From contig NZ_JAJONF010000044.1 of assembly GCF_021462265.1 (NCBI RefSeq), positions 1-64,000 of the forward strand: DNA of 64,000 bases, read 5' to 3'. The notes under the pieces were generated by a model that saw only the letters and a list, made by a program, of their open reading frames with translations, searched no databases and had not been told where the DNA came from. A program made the translations under genes and the position numbers. Numbering within the stretch: position 1 is the first letter of the stretch; the number at the start of each line of letters is the position of its first letter. Shown here in pieces: positions 52,893-62,237 of this stretch. The stretch is from Streptomyces shenzhenensis. GTDB taxonomy: Bacteria; Actinomycetota; Actinomycetes; Streptomycetales; Streptomycetaceae.

Positions 52893-53737
52893 CCGTTGGC
52901 GAGTGCGACGACCCGGTCCAGTGCCCCGTTGAACTTGTCGTGGTCGCCGACCGTCGGGCCGGTCGAGGTGTACTGCCACATCGTGTAGGCCGACCAGCCG
53001 GCCGGCAGGGTGCCCACGTCCGCGGCGTAGCGGGCGATCCACAGCGGGTTGGTGGCGGCGAAGCCGCCGTAGTCGCCGGTGCAGTCGGTCCACCAGCTGG
53101 TCGCCGTGTAGATGACGGCGGCGCGGCCGGTCCGGGCCTTGTACCTGTTCAGGAAGTCGGTGATCCAGGTGACCATCCCGCTCGTGGACTTGCCGTAGCA
53201 CGCCGCGCCGTACGGGTTCCACTCGATGTCGAGGACGCCGGGGAGGGTCCGGCCGTCCTTGGACCAGCCGCCGCCGTGGTCGACGAAGTAGTCGGCCTGG
53301 GCGGCGCCGCCGGTGGTGTCCGGGGTCGCGAAGTGGTAGGCGCCGCGGATCATGCCGACGTCGTAGGAGCCGTTGTACTGCTGGGTGAAGTAGGGGTTCG
53401 TGTAGTACGTGCCTTCGGTCGCCTTGGTGTACGCCCATCTGACCCCGCTGCTCAGCAGGGTCGACCAGGAGACGTCGCCCTGGTAGCTGGCGACGTCGAC
53501 GCCCTCGGTCTGGGTGGCGAGGCCGGTTCTGGGCGTGCCGCTCTGGCCGTCGTGGGACGGCACGCCCATGCCCATGTAGGCCGAGCCGCGGGCCGGGAGG
53601 GTGGGTCCGCCCGGGTCGGCGTGGGCCGGGACGGTGGGTCCGCCCGGGTCGGCGTGGGCCGGGACCGGGGCGAGTGCCGCGAGCAGCAGCGCCAGCAGGG
53701 CGGTGACGAGGGTGGGGGCGGGTCTGTGCACGGGCAT
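52889..53737 (-). CDS. Secreted GH25 lysozyme
   Basis: A 282-residue precursor with a Sec signal peptide (cleavage near AHA-DP, about 29), a short repeat-containing linker (two copies of an 11-residue unit around HADPGGPT), and a Chalaropsis-type GH25 domain (EGVDVASYQGDVSW with the first catalytic-site Asp, then GVLDIEW with the acid/base pair, and MWQYTS). It cuts the beta-1,4 MurNAc-GlcNAc bond. Start ATG 53737. Its TAG stop lies in the boundary of the palindromic element, so the original C-terminus may have been longer or unchanged. Confidence 0.93.
   Translation of the reverse strand: MPVHRPAPTLVTALLALLLAALAPVPAHADPGGPTVPAHADPGGPTLPARGSAYMGMGVPSHDGQSGTPRTGLATQTEGVDVASYQGDVSWSTLLSSGVRWAYTKATEGTYYTNPYFTQQYNGSYDVGMIRGAYHFATPDTTGGAAQADYFVDHGGGWSKDGRTLPGVLDIEWNPYGAACYGKSTSGMVTWITDFLNRYKARTGRAAVIYTATSWWTDCTGDYGGFAATNPLWIARYAADVGTLPAGWSAYTMWQYTSTGPTVGDHDKFNGALDRVVALANG
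53601..53666. repeat. 33-bp tandem repeat within the GH25 gene
   Basis: Two 33-bp units, 53601-53633 and 53634-53666, differ only in the last base. They encode an in-frame 11-residue duplication in the Pro-rich linker after the signal peptide, a likely recent slippage. Confidence 0.85.
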
Positions 53738-54008
53738 GACGTGCCTCCGTGGGGTGAGGTGGGGTCCCAGATATGCCAGAGGCGGCAGCGTTACGCGCTG
53801 CGACACGACGCCGTGTCACACGGCGCGACGCCCGTCATTGGCGTGAGCATGCCATTCATGGGTGCAGACGCTACGCAGGGGGCGGACCCCGGGGAAGGGG
53901 GTCCGGGGGCCGCCGTTGGTCTAAGCCTGCGGAATACTTGGCGAGCTGCGGCGATGACGGGGATTGACGGAAACTTTCAGGACTGCGAAACCGATCAGGG
54001 GTGCTGAC

Positions 54009-54500
54009 GTGCACGAGGACGACAAGGGCGACGGACAGGGCGCCGCCACCGCGTTGACGCCAAGTGGCGCGGACCAGGAATTCCTCGCCCTGGAACGCGA
54101 GCTGACGGTGCTGCTGCGCCGTGCCCGGGCCAGCCAGGGCGAGATGGCCCGGGAGGTCCACCCCGACCTGGAGTCGGCCGCGTACGGACTGCTCGTACGG
54201 CTCGACGAGTGCGGCGGCCAGCGCGCCACCGAACTGGCCGCCTACATCGGCGTCGGCAAGGCCACCATGTCCCGCCAGCTGCGCGCCCTGGAGGAGCTCG
54301 GCCTGGTCGCCCGGGAGCCCGACCCGGCCGACGGACGGGCCTGGCTGGTCGCCCTCACCGACGAGGGCCGGGGCCGGGTCGGCACGGTCCGCGAGGCCCG
54401 CCGGGGCCGCTACGTCCGCCAGCTCGCCCACTGGGAGCGCACCGAGGTCGCGGAACTGGCCCGGCTGCTGCACCAGTTGAACGGCGTCATGGAGAAGTAG
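54009..54500 (+). CDS. MarR-family transcriptional regulator
   Basis: A 163-residue MarR protein with the winged helix ATELAAYIGVGKATMSRQLR and wing EPDPADGRAWLVALTDEGR. The N-terminal 20 residues are polar. The start is GTG 54009 with an AGGGG about 10 bp upstream; a longer form from 53964 is possible. It is convergent with the phosphatase gene 21 bp away. Target and ligand are unknown. Confidence 0.87.
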   Translation: MHEDDKGDGQGAATALTPSGADQEFLALERELTVLLRRARASQGEMAREVHPDLESAAYGLLVRLDECGGQRATELAAYIGVGKATMSRQLRALEELGLVAREPDPADGRAWLVALTDEGRGRVGTVREARRGRYVRQLAHWERTEVAELARLLHQLNGVMEK

Positions 54501-54521
54501 CCGCCGCCGGGCGCCATGACC

Positions 54522-55310
54522 TCACAGCTCGACGTAGACCACCGTCGCGTCGTCGTGCGTTTTGCTCCGCCGCAGGAACACCCGCTCCTGCCGGTCGGCC
54601 GCCTCCAGCTCCCGCACCCGGTCGACCAGCGCCCGCGCGCCCTCCTTGCGTATGACGTCGAGGAGGGCCGTCCAGTCGCCCGCGCGGAACTTCTCCGTCC
54701 AGCGGGCCGCCCCGTCCGTGAGGGCGGCCAGCGCGCCGACCTCGGCGCGCGGCACGGTGCCGGTGACCGCGCGGGCCGCCACCGACGGGTCGGCGGCGGC
54801 CGTGAAGAAGCCGCCCTCCTTGTTGCGCACCGTCGCGTCGGCGATCGCGTCCGAGGCCAGAAAGGCGCGGGGCACGCGGTCCAGCCGGTCGTCCAGGACC
54901 GGGGTGACCGTGCCGTCGGGGGCCCTCAGGAGCAGCGCCGAGTCGGACAGGACCAGGAACTCCACGGTGTCCTCGGACCAGCGGCTCAGCACGACCGTCG
55001 CCTGGGGCGTGCGCGGGTGAGAAAGGTCACAGGTGTCCGCATGTGCGTCAGCTGTGCGGCCGATCGCCCGTTCGAGCACCTCCCGGAGCGTCAGATCTCC
55101 TCGCGAAACGGTCAGTTCGGTCAGGGCGCCGCCCAGCCGCGCGGTGAACCAGGGGACGGAATGCAGACACCCGGTGCCGCCCCGCGGTGGGGTGACCCCG
55201 TCCAGGACGATCACGCAGCCCCCCTGTCCCGAGGCCGGAAGTCCGATGCCGGCGAAGTCCTCGTTGGGGCGGTCGGGGGCGCCGGGTTCCGAAACGACTT
55301 CAGTACGCAT
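54522..55310 (-). CDS. PP2C-like protein phosphatase family protein
   Basis: A 262-residue protein of the PP2C-like class. Metal-site elements are the N-terminal NEDFAGIG, VIVLDGVTPP, ALTDGAARW and the final KTHDDATVVYVEL. The expected DG in the first site is present (VLDGVT). It may dephosphorylate Ser/Thr or be a catalytically reduced relative. ATG 55310. Confidence 0.8.
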   Translation of the reverse strand: MRTEVVSEPGAPDRPNEDFAGIGLPASGQGGCVIVLDGVTPPRGGTGCLHSVPWFTARLGGALTELTVSRGDLTLREVLERAIGRTADAHADTCDLSHPRTPQATVVLSRWSEDTVEFLVLSDSALLLRAPDGTVTPVLDDRLDRVPRAFLASDAIADATVRNKEGGFFTAAADPSVAARAVTGTVPRAEVGALAALTDGAARWTEKFRAGDWTALLDVIRKEGARALVDRVRELEAADRQERVFLRRSKTHDDATVVYVEL

Positions 55311-55705
55311 TCGGCCAGTCTGCACGACCCCTTCACAGGCTTCGCCAAAGGCTGGCAACCACCCCGGAATTGCCATGGCCCTGCAGGTCAGCCGACTGTT
55401 TTGGGGTGGAATGGCACAGTCCGGGAAGGTGCGGTGGCGAATCCTGCCAAAGCCTGCCGTCCGCGTCCAACCGGCCAGCCGGAAAAGGGCCCCGCGCGAG
55501 CCGCCGGAACTTGCCCGCCAACTCCCCTCCGATGTTCACTCCTTCGGGTGGCGGGAGGGTCGATGCGAGACCACTGCCCACCGGCGCTGGGAGGGTCGGG
55601 GACCGATACGCAGGCGTACGCATCGGGTGCGTGCGCCACTTGGCACCGAAATGCCGGGAATCATGACGGGGTGCCACCCAACCCCTTGGGTACACGAGTT
55701 CAGGA
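55311..55705. other. Divergent promoter region upstream of the conservon
   Basis: About 395 bp between the phosphatase and cvnA genes with no supported gene. It should hold promoters for both. Only short imperfect inverted repeats are visible (for example CCGATACGC near ACGCATCGG around 55607-55629); no known operator was recognised. Confidence 0.4.
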
Positions 55706-58648
55706 ATGCGAGCACCGGTGCAGAAGACGCGGCCTCGGCGCACAGGCAAGAAGACGGCCTCCGAAACGGGCGCCGCGGCCCCCGTCGGCACCGGCCGCAC
55801 CAAGCACGTCCGCACCCGGCTGATCGTGGCCGTGGCGGTGGTCGCCGCCGCGATCGCGGGGGCCGGCGCGCCCGCCCTGCTGACCGCCTCCGGGCAGCTG
55901 AGCGACTCCCAGGACCTGGTGACGCTCGCCGGCCGCACCCAGGACACGCTGGCGCTGGCCAACTCGCTCGCCGACGAGCGCGACGAGGTCACCTCCTACG
56001 TCGCGGCGGGCCGCCCCAAGGCCAAGGCGCCCTCGCAGGACCCCGGCGCCCGCGTCGACCGCCAGGCCGAGGACCTGCGTGCGGACACCGGCACCCCCGG
56101 CTGGCTGCGCACCGACCTCGACGGCATCGCCGCCGTCCGGCGCTCCGCGCTCACCGGCCGGAGCACCGCCCTGCAAGCGCACCAGGCGTACTCCAGGACC
56201 ATCGCCGACCTGCACCGGCTCGCCGTGCAACTGGCCGAGCAGACGCCCCCCAGGGCCGGCTCCGGCGCCTACGCGCTCGCCGAACTGGACCTGGCCGTCC
56301 AGCAGTCCGCCGCCGCCCGCGGCCTGCTTCTCGCGGCCCTGGACATCCCGAGCACCACCCAGACCACGATCGACCCGATCACCGGCCTCCCCACGACGAC
56401 CCAGGTCACCTCCGACGCCGACCGCAAGCAGCGCGACGCGCTCACCGCCGCCGCCCAGCAGGCCAGGCTGCGGGCCGACGCCGCCCTCGCCGACTTCCAC
56501 GACACCGCGCCCAGCGCGGCGGTCGAGTCGTACGACTCCACGGTCACCGGCGGCGACGTCAACCACGCCGACAAGTACCTGGCCGCCCTCACCGACCAGC
56601 CGACCCTCTCGCAGGACGACCTCGGCACCGGCGTCAAGAAGCTGAACACGGCGCTGTCCGCCCGGGTCGACCTGATGCGGGGCGCGGAGTCCGCCCTCTA
56701 CGACCGCCGCACCAAGGACCTCGCCCAGCTCCGCGACGACGACGTCACCGCGCTGGAGATCCGGGTGGCGGCGCTCGGCGCCCTGATGCTGGTCGCGGTC
56801 GGCATCGCCACCGCCATGGCCCGCACCCTCACCCGCCCCCTGTCCGTGCTCCGCCGGGGCTCGGCCCGCCTCGCCGGGGCCGAGGACCCGCGCACCGAGG
56901 AACCGATCACCTTCACCGGCCGCAACGACGAGTTCGCCCAGGTCGTCCGCTCCGTCAACGCCCTGCACGCGCACGCCGTCGAGCTCTACGACCGCATCGC
57001 CACGCTGGAGACCGACCGCAAGCACCTGGTCGGCCAGCGGCAGAAGATGGCGGACGCGCGCGAGGAACTGCGCGCCGAGGTCACCGACGCCGCCGCCCAG
57101 CTGGAGCGGCTGCGCACCAGCATCGGCTCCACCTTCGTCAACCTCGCGCTGCGCACCCTCGGTCTGGTGGAGCGTCAGCTGGCCGTCATCGAGACCCTTG
57201 AGGAGCGCGAACAGGACCCCGACCGCCTGTCGACCCTCTTCAAGCTCGACCACTTCGCCACGGTCATGCGCCGCCACAGCGAGAACCTCCTGGTCCTCGC
57301 CGGCACCGAGCACGTCCAGCAGCACGCGGGCCCGATCCCGCTGGTGGACGTCGTCCGGGCCGCGGTCAGCGAGATCGAGCGCTACGACCGGGTCCGGATC
57401 GCCTCCCTCCCTCCGCACGCGCACGTGGCGGGGTTCGCGGCCGACGACCTCTCCCACCTCCTCGCCGAACTCATGGAGAACGCCACCGCGTCCTCCCCGC
57501 CCGACGTCCCCGTCGAGATCTCGGGCTGGCTGCTGGAGAGCGGCGAGGTCATGCTCTCCGTCCAGGACGAGGGCATCGGCATGACCGCCGACCGCATGGT
57601 CCGCCTCAACGCCCGCCTCGCCGAGTTCAACCCCGAGTCCCCGTACGACCAGGAGGGCGAGGACGGTCTCGGCCTCGGCCTCTACGTGGTGGCCCGGCTG
57701 GCCCACCGGCACGGCGTCCGCGTGCAGCTGCGCGAGCAGAAGCAGGGCGGGGTGGCCGCGGTCGTGGTCCTGCCCCAGCCCCTGCTGGCCGCGGCCCCCG
57801 CGGCGACGGTGCCGCAGTCCGCGACCGCCGCCGCCGGCGCCCACGCGTTCTCCCTCCCCGGCGCGGACGCGGAGGTCAACTCCAACGTCCTGTACGGCCG
57901 CTCCACGACCGGCGACCCCCTGGTGGCGCTGGCGGAGAAGGCGGTACGGGAGGCCGACGGGCACGGCGCGGCCGAGCCGGGGGCCGGCGGGGAGACCGTG
58001 GCGTCCCGGCGGGCCGACGAGGAGGCCGCCCCCGAGCAGGCGGTCCGGCCCAGGCCGGCGGACCCCGAGCCGACGGCCCGCCCGAAGGCACCGGCGGAGA
58101 CGTTCGCCGAGACGACGATGGAACTGCTGCTCCCGCCGGAGCCGGAGGCGGCGAGGGAGCACGCGCACCCTGCCGACGCCGGTGCTCGTACCCGCCCGCA
58201 GCCCGCGGCCGCCGACGGCGAACGCGCCCCGCTGGGGCCGCCCGCGTCCGACCATGAAACCCGCACGGGTGGTGCGCGTGGGAACGACCTCGGCGAAGCC
58301 GGGGAGCACACCCGCCCGCAGACCGCACCCGCCGACGGTGAGTACGGCCCGCAGGGGGACGCCGAGGAGGAGGACCCGGTCACCAGCAAGGGCCTCCCCA
58401 AGCGCACCCCCAAGATCACCGCCCCCGCCCCCCCGCCCCGCCAGCGCGGCACCGGCGTCGACGCGGACGCCCTCCGCCGCAGGCTCGGCGGCTTCCGCCG
58501 GGGCGCCGACGCCGGACGCCGCGACGTCGAGGCGGAGATCGCCGAGCAGACGGGCCAGAACAAGGTGCCGAGCACCGTGAGAGCAGTACCGGGGACAGCC
58601 GTATCCGAAGAAGCAACGGGGGGCACAGTCGAGGAGGCAAGCAGTTGA
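55706..58648 (+). CDS. cvnA: Conservon sensor histidine kinase (NIT-HAMP-HATPase), CvnA type
   Basis: A 980-residue membrane kinase-like protein. An N-terminal helix (about 37-60) leads to a nitrate/nitrite-sensing NIT-type extracytoplasmic domain (about 65-345), a second helix (about 350-372), HAMP (ARTLTRPLSVLRRGSARLAG), and an HATPase_c domain (LAELMENATASSPP, DEGIGM, GLGLGLYVVARLA). The final ~280 residues are Pro/Ala/Glu-rich and probably disordered. Conservon kinases form a membrane complex with CvnB-D. Start ATG 55706 has a weak site; GTG 55718 is possible. Its stop overlaps cvnB (TTGA). Confidence 0.92.
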   Translation: MRAPVQKTRPRRTGKKTASETGAAAPVGTGRTKHVRTRLIVAVAVVAAAIAGAGAPALLTASGQLSDSQDLVTLAGRTQDTLALANSLADERDEVTSYVAAGRPKAKAPSQDPGARVDRQAEDLRADTGTPGWLRTDLDGIAAVRRSALTGRSTALQAHQAYSRTIADLHRLAVQLAEQTPPRAGSGAYALAELDLAVQQSAAARGLLLAALDIPSTTQTTIDPITGLPTTTQVTSDADRKQRDALTAAAQQARLRADAALADFHDTAPSAAVESYDSTVTGGDVNHADKYLAALTDQPTLSQDDLGTGVKKLNTALSARVDLMRGAESALYDRRTKDLAQLRDDDVTALEIRVAALGALMLVAVGIATAMARTLTRPLSVLRRGSARLAGAEDPRTEEPITFTGRNDEFAQVVRSVNALHAHAVELYDRIATLETDRKHLVGQRQKMADAREELRAEVTDAAAQLERLRTSIGSTFVNLALRTLGLVERQLAVIETLEEREQDPDRLSTLFKLDHFATVMRRHSENLLVLAGTEHVQQHAGPIPLVDVVRAAVSEIERYDRVRIASLPPHAHVAGFAADDLSHLLAELMENATASSPPDVPVEISGWLLESGEVMLSVQDEGIGMTADRMVRLNARLAEFNPESPYDQEGEDGLGLGLYVVARLAHRHGVRVQLREQKQGGVAAVVVLPQPLLAAAPAATVPQSATAAAGAHAFSLPGADAEVNSNVLYGRSTTGDPLVALAEKAVREADGHGAAEPGAGGETVASRRADEEAAPEQAVRPRPADPEPTARPKAPAETFAETTMELLLPPEPEAAREHAHPADAGARTRPQPAAADGERAPLGPPASDHETRTGGARGNDLGEAGEHTRPQTAPADGEYGPQGDAEEEDPVTSKGLPKRTPKITAPAPPPRQRGTGVDADALRRRLGGFRRGADAGRRDVEAEIAEQTGQNKVPSTVRAVPGTAVSEEATGGTVEEASS

Positions 58649-59148
58649 CCGCGCCCAGTACCTTCGGACTGAGCAGTGAGGCCCGCAACCTGCACTGGCT
58701 GCTGAGCAACCTCATCGAGGAGGTGCCCGGTATCCAGTCCGTAGCCGTGGTCTCCTCCGACGGACTGCTCCTGCTCTCCTCGGATCCCGGCCAGAACGAG
58801 GCCGCCCGCGAGGCCAGGAGCGAGAAACCGGCGGGTCCGCGCGGCTCCGCCGCCGACCTCGCCACCATCGTCTCCGGCATCGGCAGCCTCACCGTGGGCG
58901 CCGCCAAGCTGATGGACTACGGCCCGGTCAAGCACACGATGGTCGCGATGGACGAGGGCAGCCTCTTCGTGATGTCGATCAGCGACGGCTCGCTGCTGGG
59001 TGTGCACGGCAGCGCGGAGTGCGACATGAGCGTGGTGGCATATCACATGGCACTGTTCGTCGGCCGGGCCGGCCACGTCCTGACCCCCGAACTCCGCACC
59101 GAGCTACGCAAGTCCCTGGAGGGCGACGCCACGAGGAGCGGCCGATGA
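58645..59148 (+). CDS. cvnB: Conservon roadblock/LC7 protein, CvnB type
   Basis: A 167-residue Roadblock/LC7 domain (LHWLLSNLIEEVPGIQSVAV, GLLLLSSDP, DEGSLFVMSISDGSLLGV). In eukaryotes this fold regulates small GTPases; here it is the GTPase-partner subunit of the conservon complex. The TTG start at 58645 overlaps the cvnA stop by 4 bp and its own stop overlaps cvnC (ATGA). Confidence 0.93.
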   Translation: MTAPSTFGLSSEARNLHWLLSNLIEEVPGIQSVAVVSSDGLLLLSSDPGQNEAAREARSEKPAGPRGSAADLATIVSGIGSLTVGAAKLMDYGPVKHTMVAMDEGSLFVMSISDGSLLGVHGSAECDMSVVAYHMALFVGRAGHVLTPELRTELRKSLEGDATRSGR

Positions 59149-59567
59149 CCAGCGCCCCGAAGAACCGCAGGCAGAACCTCCCGGTACGCGGCGGTGACCG
59201 AAAACCCGCCCGTGTCCGCCCCTACTCGCTCACCGGCGGCCGTACCCGCTTCGGTCACGTTCTCCTCGTGGAGACGTTCGTAGCGGCGCTTGAGGCCCCG
59301 GAGGAGCGCAAGGAACTGACGAATGGCTCCCTCAGCACCCGGGTGATGCCGGAGATGCGGGCCATCGTCGAACTGTGCCGCCGTATGCGCACGGTGGCCG
59401 AGATCGCCGCGCTGCTGAAGATGCCGCTCGGCGTGGTCCGGGTCCTGCTCAGTGACCTCGCGGACCAGGGAAAGATCCGTGTGTACGGCACCGGGACCGG
59501 TCACGGCGCCGGCCGCCCGGACCGCGCTCTGCTGGAAAGGGTGCTGAGTGGACTACGCCGTCTCTGA
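59145..59567 (+). CDS. cvnC: Conservon DUF742 protein, CvnC type
   Basis: A 140-residue DUF742 protein: VRPYSLTGGRTR near the start, then a winged-helix-like part (RRMRTVAEIAALLKMPLGVV, VLLSDLADQGKIRVYG). Conservon CvnC proteins bridge the other subunits; DNA binding is possible but unproven. It overlaps cvnB by 4 bp and cvnD by 20 bp. Confidence 0.93.
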   Translation: MTSAPKNRRQNLPVRGGDRKPARVRPYSLTGGRTRFGHVLLVETFVAALEAPEERKELTNGSLSTRVMPEMRAIVELCRRMRTVAEIAALLKMPLGVVRVLLSDLADQGKIRVYGTGTGHGAGRPDRALLERVLSGLRRL

Positions 59568-60183
59568 CGCCACCGGTGTCAACCCGCTCCTCGACGAGGA
59601 GGAGCAGCCGCGGTCCTGGCAGACGGACCGCACCCGGGCCCCCGTCGCCACGAAGATAGTCGTGGCGGGCGGTTTCGGCGTCGGCAAGACCACGCTGGTC
59701 ACCACCGTCTCGGAGATCACGCCCCTGCAGACCGAGGCGCTGATGACCGAGGCGAGCGAGGAGACCGACGACCTCACCGCCACGCCCGGCAAGCTCACCA
59801 CGACCGTGGCCATGGACTTCGGCCGCATCACGCTCGACGACGACCTGGTGCTCTACCTGTTCGGCACGCCGGGCCAGCAGCGGTTCTGGTTCATGTGGGA
59901 CGACCTGGTGCGCGGCGCGATCGGCGCCGTCGTCCTCGCGGACACCCGGCGTCTGAAGGACTGCTTCCCGGCGCTGGACTACTTCGAGAGCTGCGGGCTG
60001 CCGTACGTCGTCGCGGTCAACCACTTCGACGGCAGCGAGCGTTTCGAACCCGAGGACGTGCGCGAGGCATTGACGATCCCTCCGCACATACCTGTAATGA
60101 TCATGGACGCCCGCCGCCGGATATCGGCCATCGAGACGCTGCTGTCCCTGGTCGCCCACGCACTGGACGAAACACCCGAGTAG
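59548..60183 (+). CDS. cvnD: Conservon small GTPase, CvnD type
   Basis: A 211-residue Ras/MglA-like GTPase: P-loop GGFGVGKTT (41-49), switch-II GTPGQQRFWFMWDD, and base-recognition NHFDG in place of the canonical NKxD, as is usual in CvnD. It would act as the on/off switch of the complex. The GTG start at 59548 lies inside the end of cvnC. Confidence 0.93.
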   Translation: MDYAVSDATGVNPLLDEEEQPRSWQTDRTRAPVATKIVVAGGFGVGKTTLVTTVSEITPLQTEALMTEASEETDDLTATPGKLTTTVAMDFGRITLDDDLVLYLFGTPGQQRFWFMWDDLVRGAIGAVVLADTRRLKDCFPALDYFESCGLPYVVAVNHFDGSERFEPEDVREALTIPPHIPVMIMDARRRISAIETLLSLVAHALDETPE

Positions 60184-60213
60184 ATCTTCTGAACCCTTAG
60201 GAGCCACCACCGC

Positions 60214-61467
60214 ATGCGGAAGATACTCGTCGTGGGGGCCGGCCAGTCCGGTCTCCAGCTCGCCCTCGGCCTCCAGTCGCACGGCTACGAGGTCACCCTG
60301 ATGTCGAACCGGACCTCGGACGAGATCCGCTCCGGCCGGGTCATGTCGACGCAGTGCATGTTCCACACGGCACTGCAGCACGAGCGTGATCTCCAGCTGA
60401 ACTTCTGGGAGTCCCAGGCCCCGAAGATCGAAGGACTCGGCGTCTCGGTCGCGGCCCCGGGCTCCTGGGGCGAGGGCCCCGCGGCCCGCGCCATCGACTG
60501 GGTGGGCAAACTCGACGGGTACGCGCAGTCGGTCGACCAGCGGGTGAAGATGGCCGGCTGGATGGAGACCTTCGCGCAGCGCGGCGGCCAGCTGGTCATC
60601 CACGGCGCGGCGGTCGGCGACCTGGACTACTTCGCCCGTGCCTACGACCTGGTGCTGGTCTCGGCCGGCAAGGGCGAACTGGTCCAGATGTTCGGCCGTG
60701 ACGCCTCCCGCTCGCCGTACAGCGAGCCGCAGCGCGCGCTGGCCGTCGCCTACGTCCACGGGCTCGGCCCCCGCCCCGAGCACCCGGACTACTACGCGGT
60801 CCGCTGCAACCTGGTCCCCGGCGTCGGCGAGCTCTTCGTGATGCCGACCCTGACCCTCTCGGGGCCGGCCGACATCCTGTTCTGGGAGGGCATACCCGGC
60901 GGCCCGCTGGACGTCTTCAGCGGCGTCAAGGACCCCTCGGAGCACCTCTCCCTGACCCTGGAACTCATGGAGCGGTACACGCCCTGGGAGTACGCGCGGG
61001 CCACCAAGGTCGAACTGACCGACGCCGGCGGCACCCTGGCCGGCCGTTACGCCCCCACCGTCCGCAACCCGATCGGCCGCCTCCCCGGCGGCGGCCTGGT
61101 CCTCGGTGTCGCGGACGTCGTCGTGGCCAACGACCCCATCACCGGTCAGGGCTCCAACTCCGCCGCCAAGTGCGCGGCCGCCTACCTCGACTCGATCCTC
61201 GAACACGGCGAGAAGGAGTTCGACGAGTCCTGGATGCAGGCGACGTTCGACCGCTACTGGAACACGGCCCAGCACGTCACCAAGTGGACGAACGCCATGC
61301 TGGCGCCGCCGCCGGAGCACATCCTCAACCTGATCGGCGCGGCGGGCCAGCTCCAGCCGGTCGCCGACCGCTTCGCCAACGCCTTCAACGACCCCGCCGA
61401 CTTCGAGAACTTCTTCTATGAGCCGGAGAAGACGGCCGCCTATCTGGCCTCGGTCACCGGAGCCTGA
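60214..61467 (+). CDS. StyA-like FAD monooxygenase linked to the conservon
   Basis: A 417-residue flavoprotein of the styrene/indole monooxygenase type. The FAD Rossmann motif is GAGQSGLQLALGLQSHG (8-24); MSTQCMFHT and GVADVVVANDPITGQGSNSA (the second FAD contact, about 298-317) fit the StyA-like group. Such enzymes need a separate flavin reductase (StyB), which is not encoded nearby. ATG 60214 has a TTAGGAG site and lies 30 bp after cvnD. Some conservons carry a fifth oxidoreductase gene, which here appears to be this one. Confidence 0.88.
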   Translation: MRKILVVGAGQSGLQLALGLQSHGYEVTLMSNRTSDEIRSGRVMSTQCMFHTALQHERDLQLNFWESQAPKIEGLGVSVAAPGSWGEGPAARAIDWVGKLDGYAQSVDQRVKMAGWMETFAQRGGQLVIHGAAVGDLDYFARAYDLVLVSAGKGELVQMFGRDASRSPYSEPQRALAVAYVHGLGPRPEHPDYYAVRCNLVPGVGELFVMPTLTLSGPADILFWEGIPGGPLDVFSGVKDPSEHLSLTLELMERYTPWEYARATKVELTDAGGTLAGRYAPTVRNPIGRLPGGGLVLGVADVVVANDPITGQGSNSAAKCAAAYLDSILEHGEKEFDESWMQATFDRYWNTAQHVTKWTNAMLAPPPEHILNLIGAAGQLQPVADRFANAFNDPADFENFFYEPEKTAAYLASVTGA

Positions 61468-61476
61468 CGGAGCAGC

Positions 61477-61504
61477 GGGGGCGGGCCTCGAACGGCCTGC
61501 CCCC
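61477..61504. terminator. Hairpin terminator after the conservon operon
   Basis: GGGGGCGGGCC pairs with GGCCTGCCCCC (10 Watson-Crick pairs and one G-T) around a 6-base loop, 9 bp after the StyA-like stop codon. Confidence 0.8.
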
Positions 61505-61607
61505 TGCCCGGAGTCCAGGAGCAGGCGCATGGACAGCGCGCCCCTGGTCCGCCATGCTGTCCTGGCGGTGCGGGCCTGCGCCGGCCGTTTGAGCGAGGGG
61601 TGGGCAC

Positions 61608-62150
61608 GTGGGGGAATCGCCGGGTGCGGCTGTGCCGCCGGAGGGTGTCCGTTACCGGCTGACGCCCCTTCAGCGCGTGCTGCCGATGCTTCCGGCCCTC
61701 GTCATCTCCCTGGGCCAGACCCTGCTGTGGTGGGACGGCGGATCGATCGATCCCGTGCTCGGCACGGGGCTGGTCATCTGGGGTGTCGTGCTGACCCTGG
61801 GGCTGATCACCTCGCGGTCGTTCGGAGTCACCCTCACGCCGTCGGCGGCCGTCGTGCACAGCCTTCGCCGCCGCCGCATCCCGTGGTCGGACGTCCAGGC
61901 CGTCCAGATCCAGTCCCTCCTCGGAAGCCGGACCGTCGTGATCTACGAGGCGGGCGGCCGCGCCACCCGCCTGCGGGCGCCGAGCACCGGCTTCCTCAGC
62001 TGGGATCGCGGCTTCGAGGAGAAGTTCCACACCATCGGCAGGTGGTGGCTGGACCACCGCGGCCCGGACTGGATCCCGGTACCGCCGCCCTGGACGCCGT
62101 GGGGTCGCCCGCCGGGGTCGCCCGGCAACCCCTACGCCCCGCCCGCGTAG
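61608..62150 (+). CDS. PH-like domain membrane protein
   Basis: A 180-residue protein with two hydrophobic helices (about 24-42 and 50-68) and then a PH-like beta domain (FGVTLTPSAAVVHSLRRRRI, PWSDVQAVQIQSLLG, VVIYEAGGR) of the bacterial bPH_6 kind. The C-terminus is Pro/Trp-rich (PVPPPWTPWGRPPG). Function unknown. GTG 61608 is chosen as the first in frame. Confidence 0.78.
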   Translation: MGESPGAAVPPEGVRYRLTPLQRVLPMLPALVISLGQTLLWWDGGSIDPVLGTGLVIWGVVLTLGLITSRSFGVTLTPSAAVVHSLRRRRIPWSDVQAVQIQSLLGSRTVVIYEAGGRATRLRAPSTGFLSWDRGFEEKFHTIGRWWLDHRGPDWIPVPPPWTPWGRPPGSPGNPYAPPA

Positions 62151-62237
62151 CAGCAGCCGCCGCTTCCCCCAGGACGTGCCGCTTCCTGGTTCCGACCAGC
62201 CACAACGCGTCCGCGTCCGGGCGACTACGCTGCTCTC

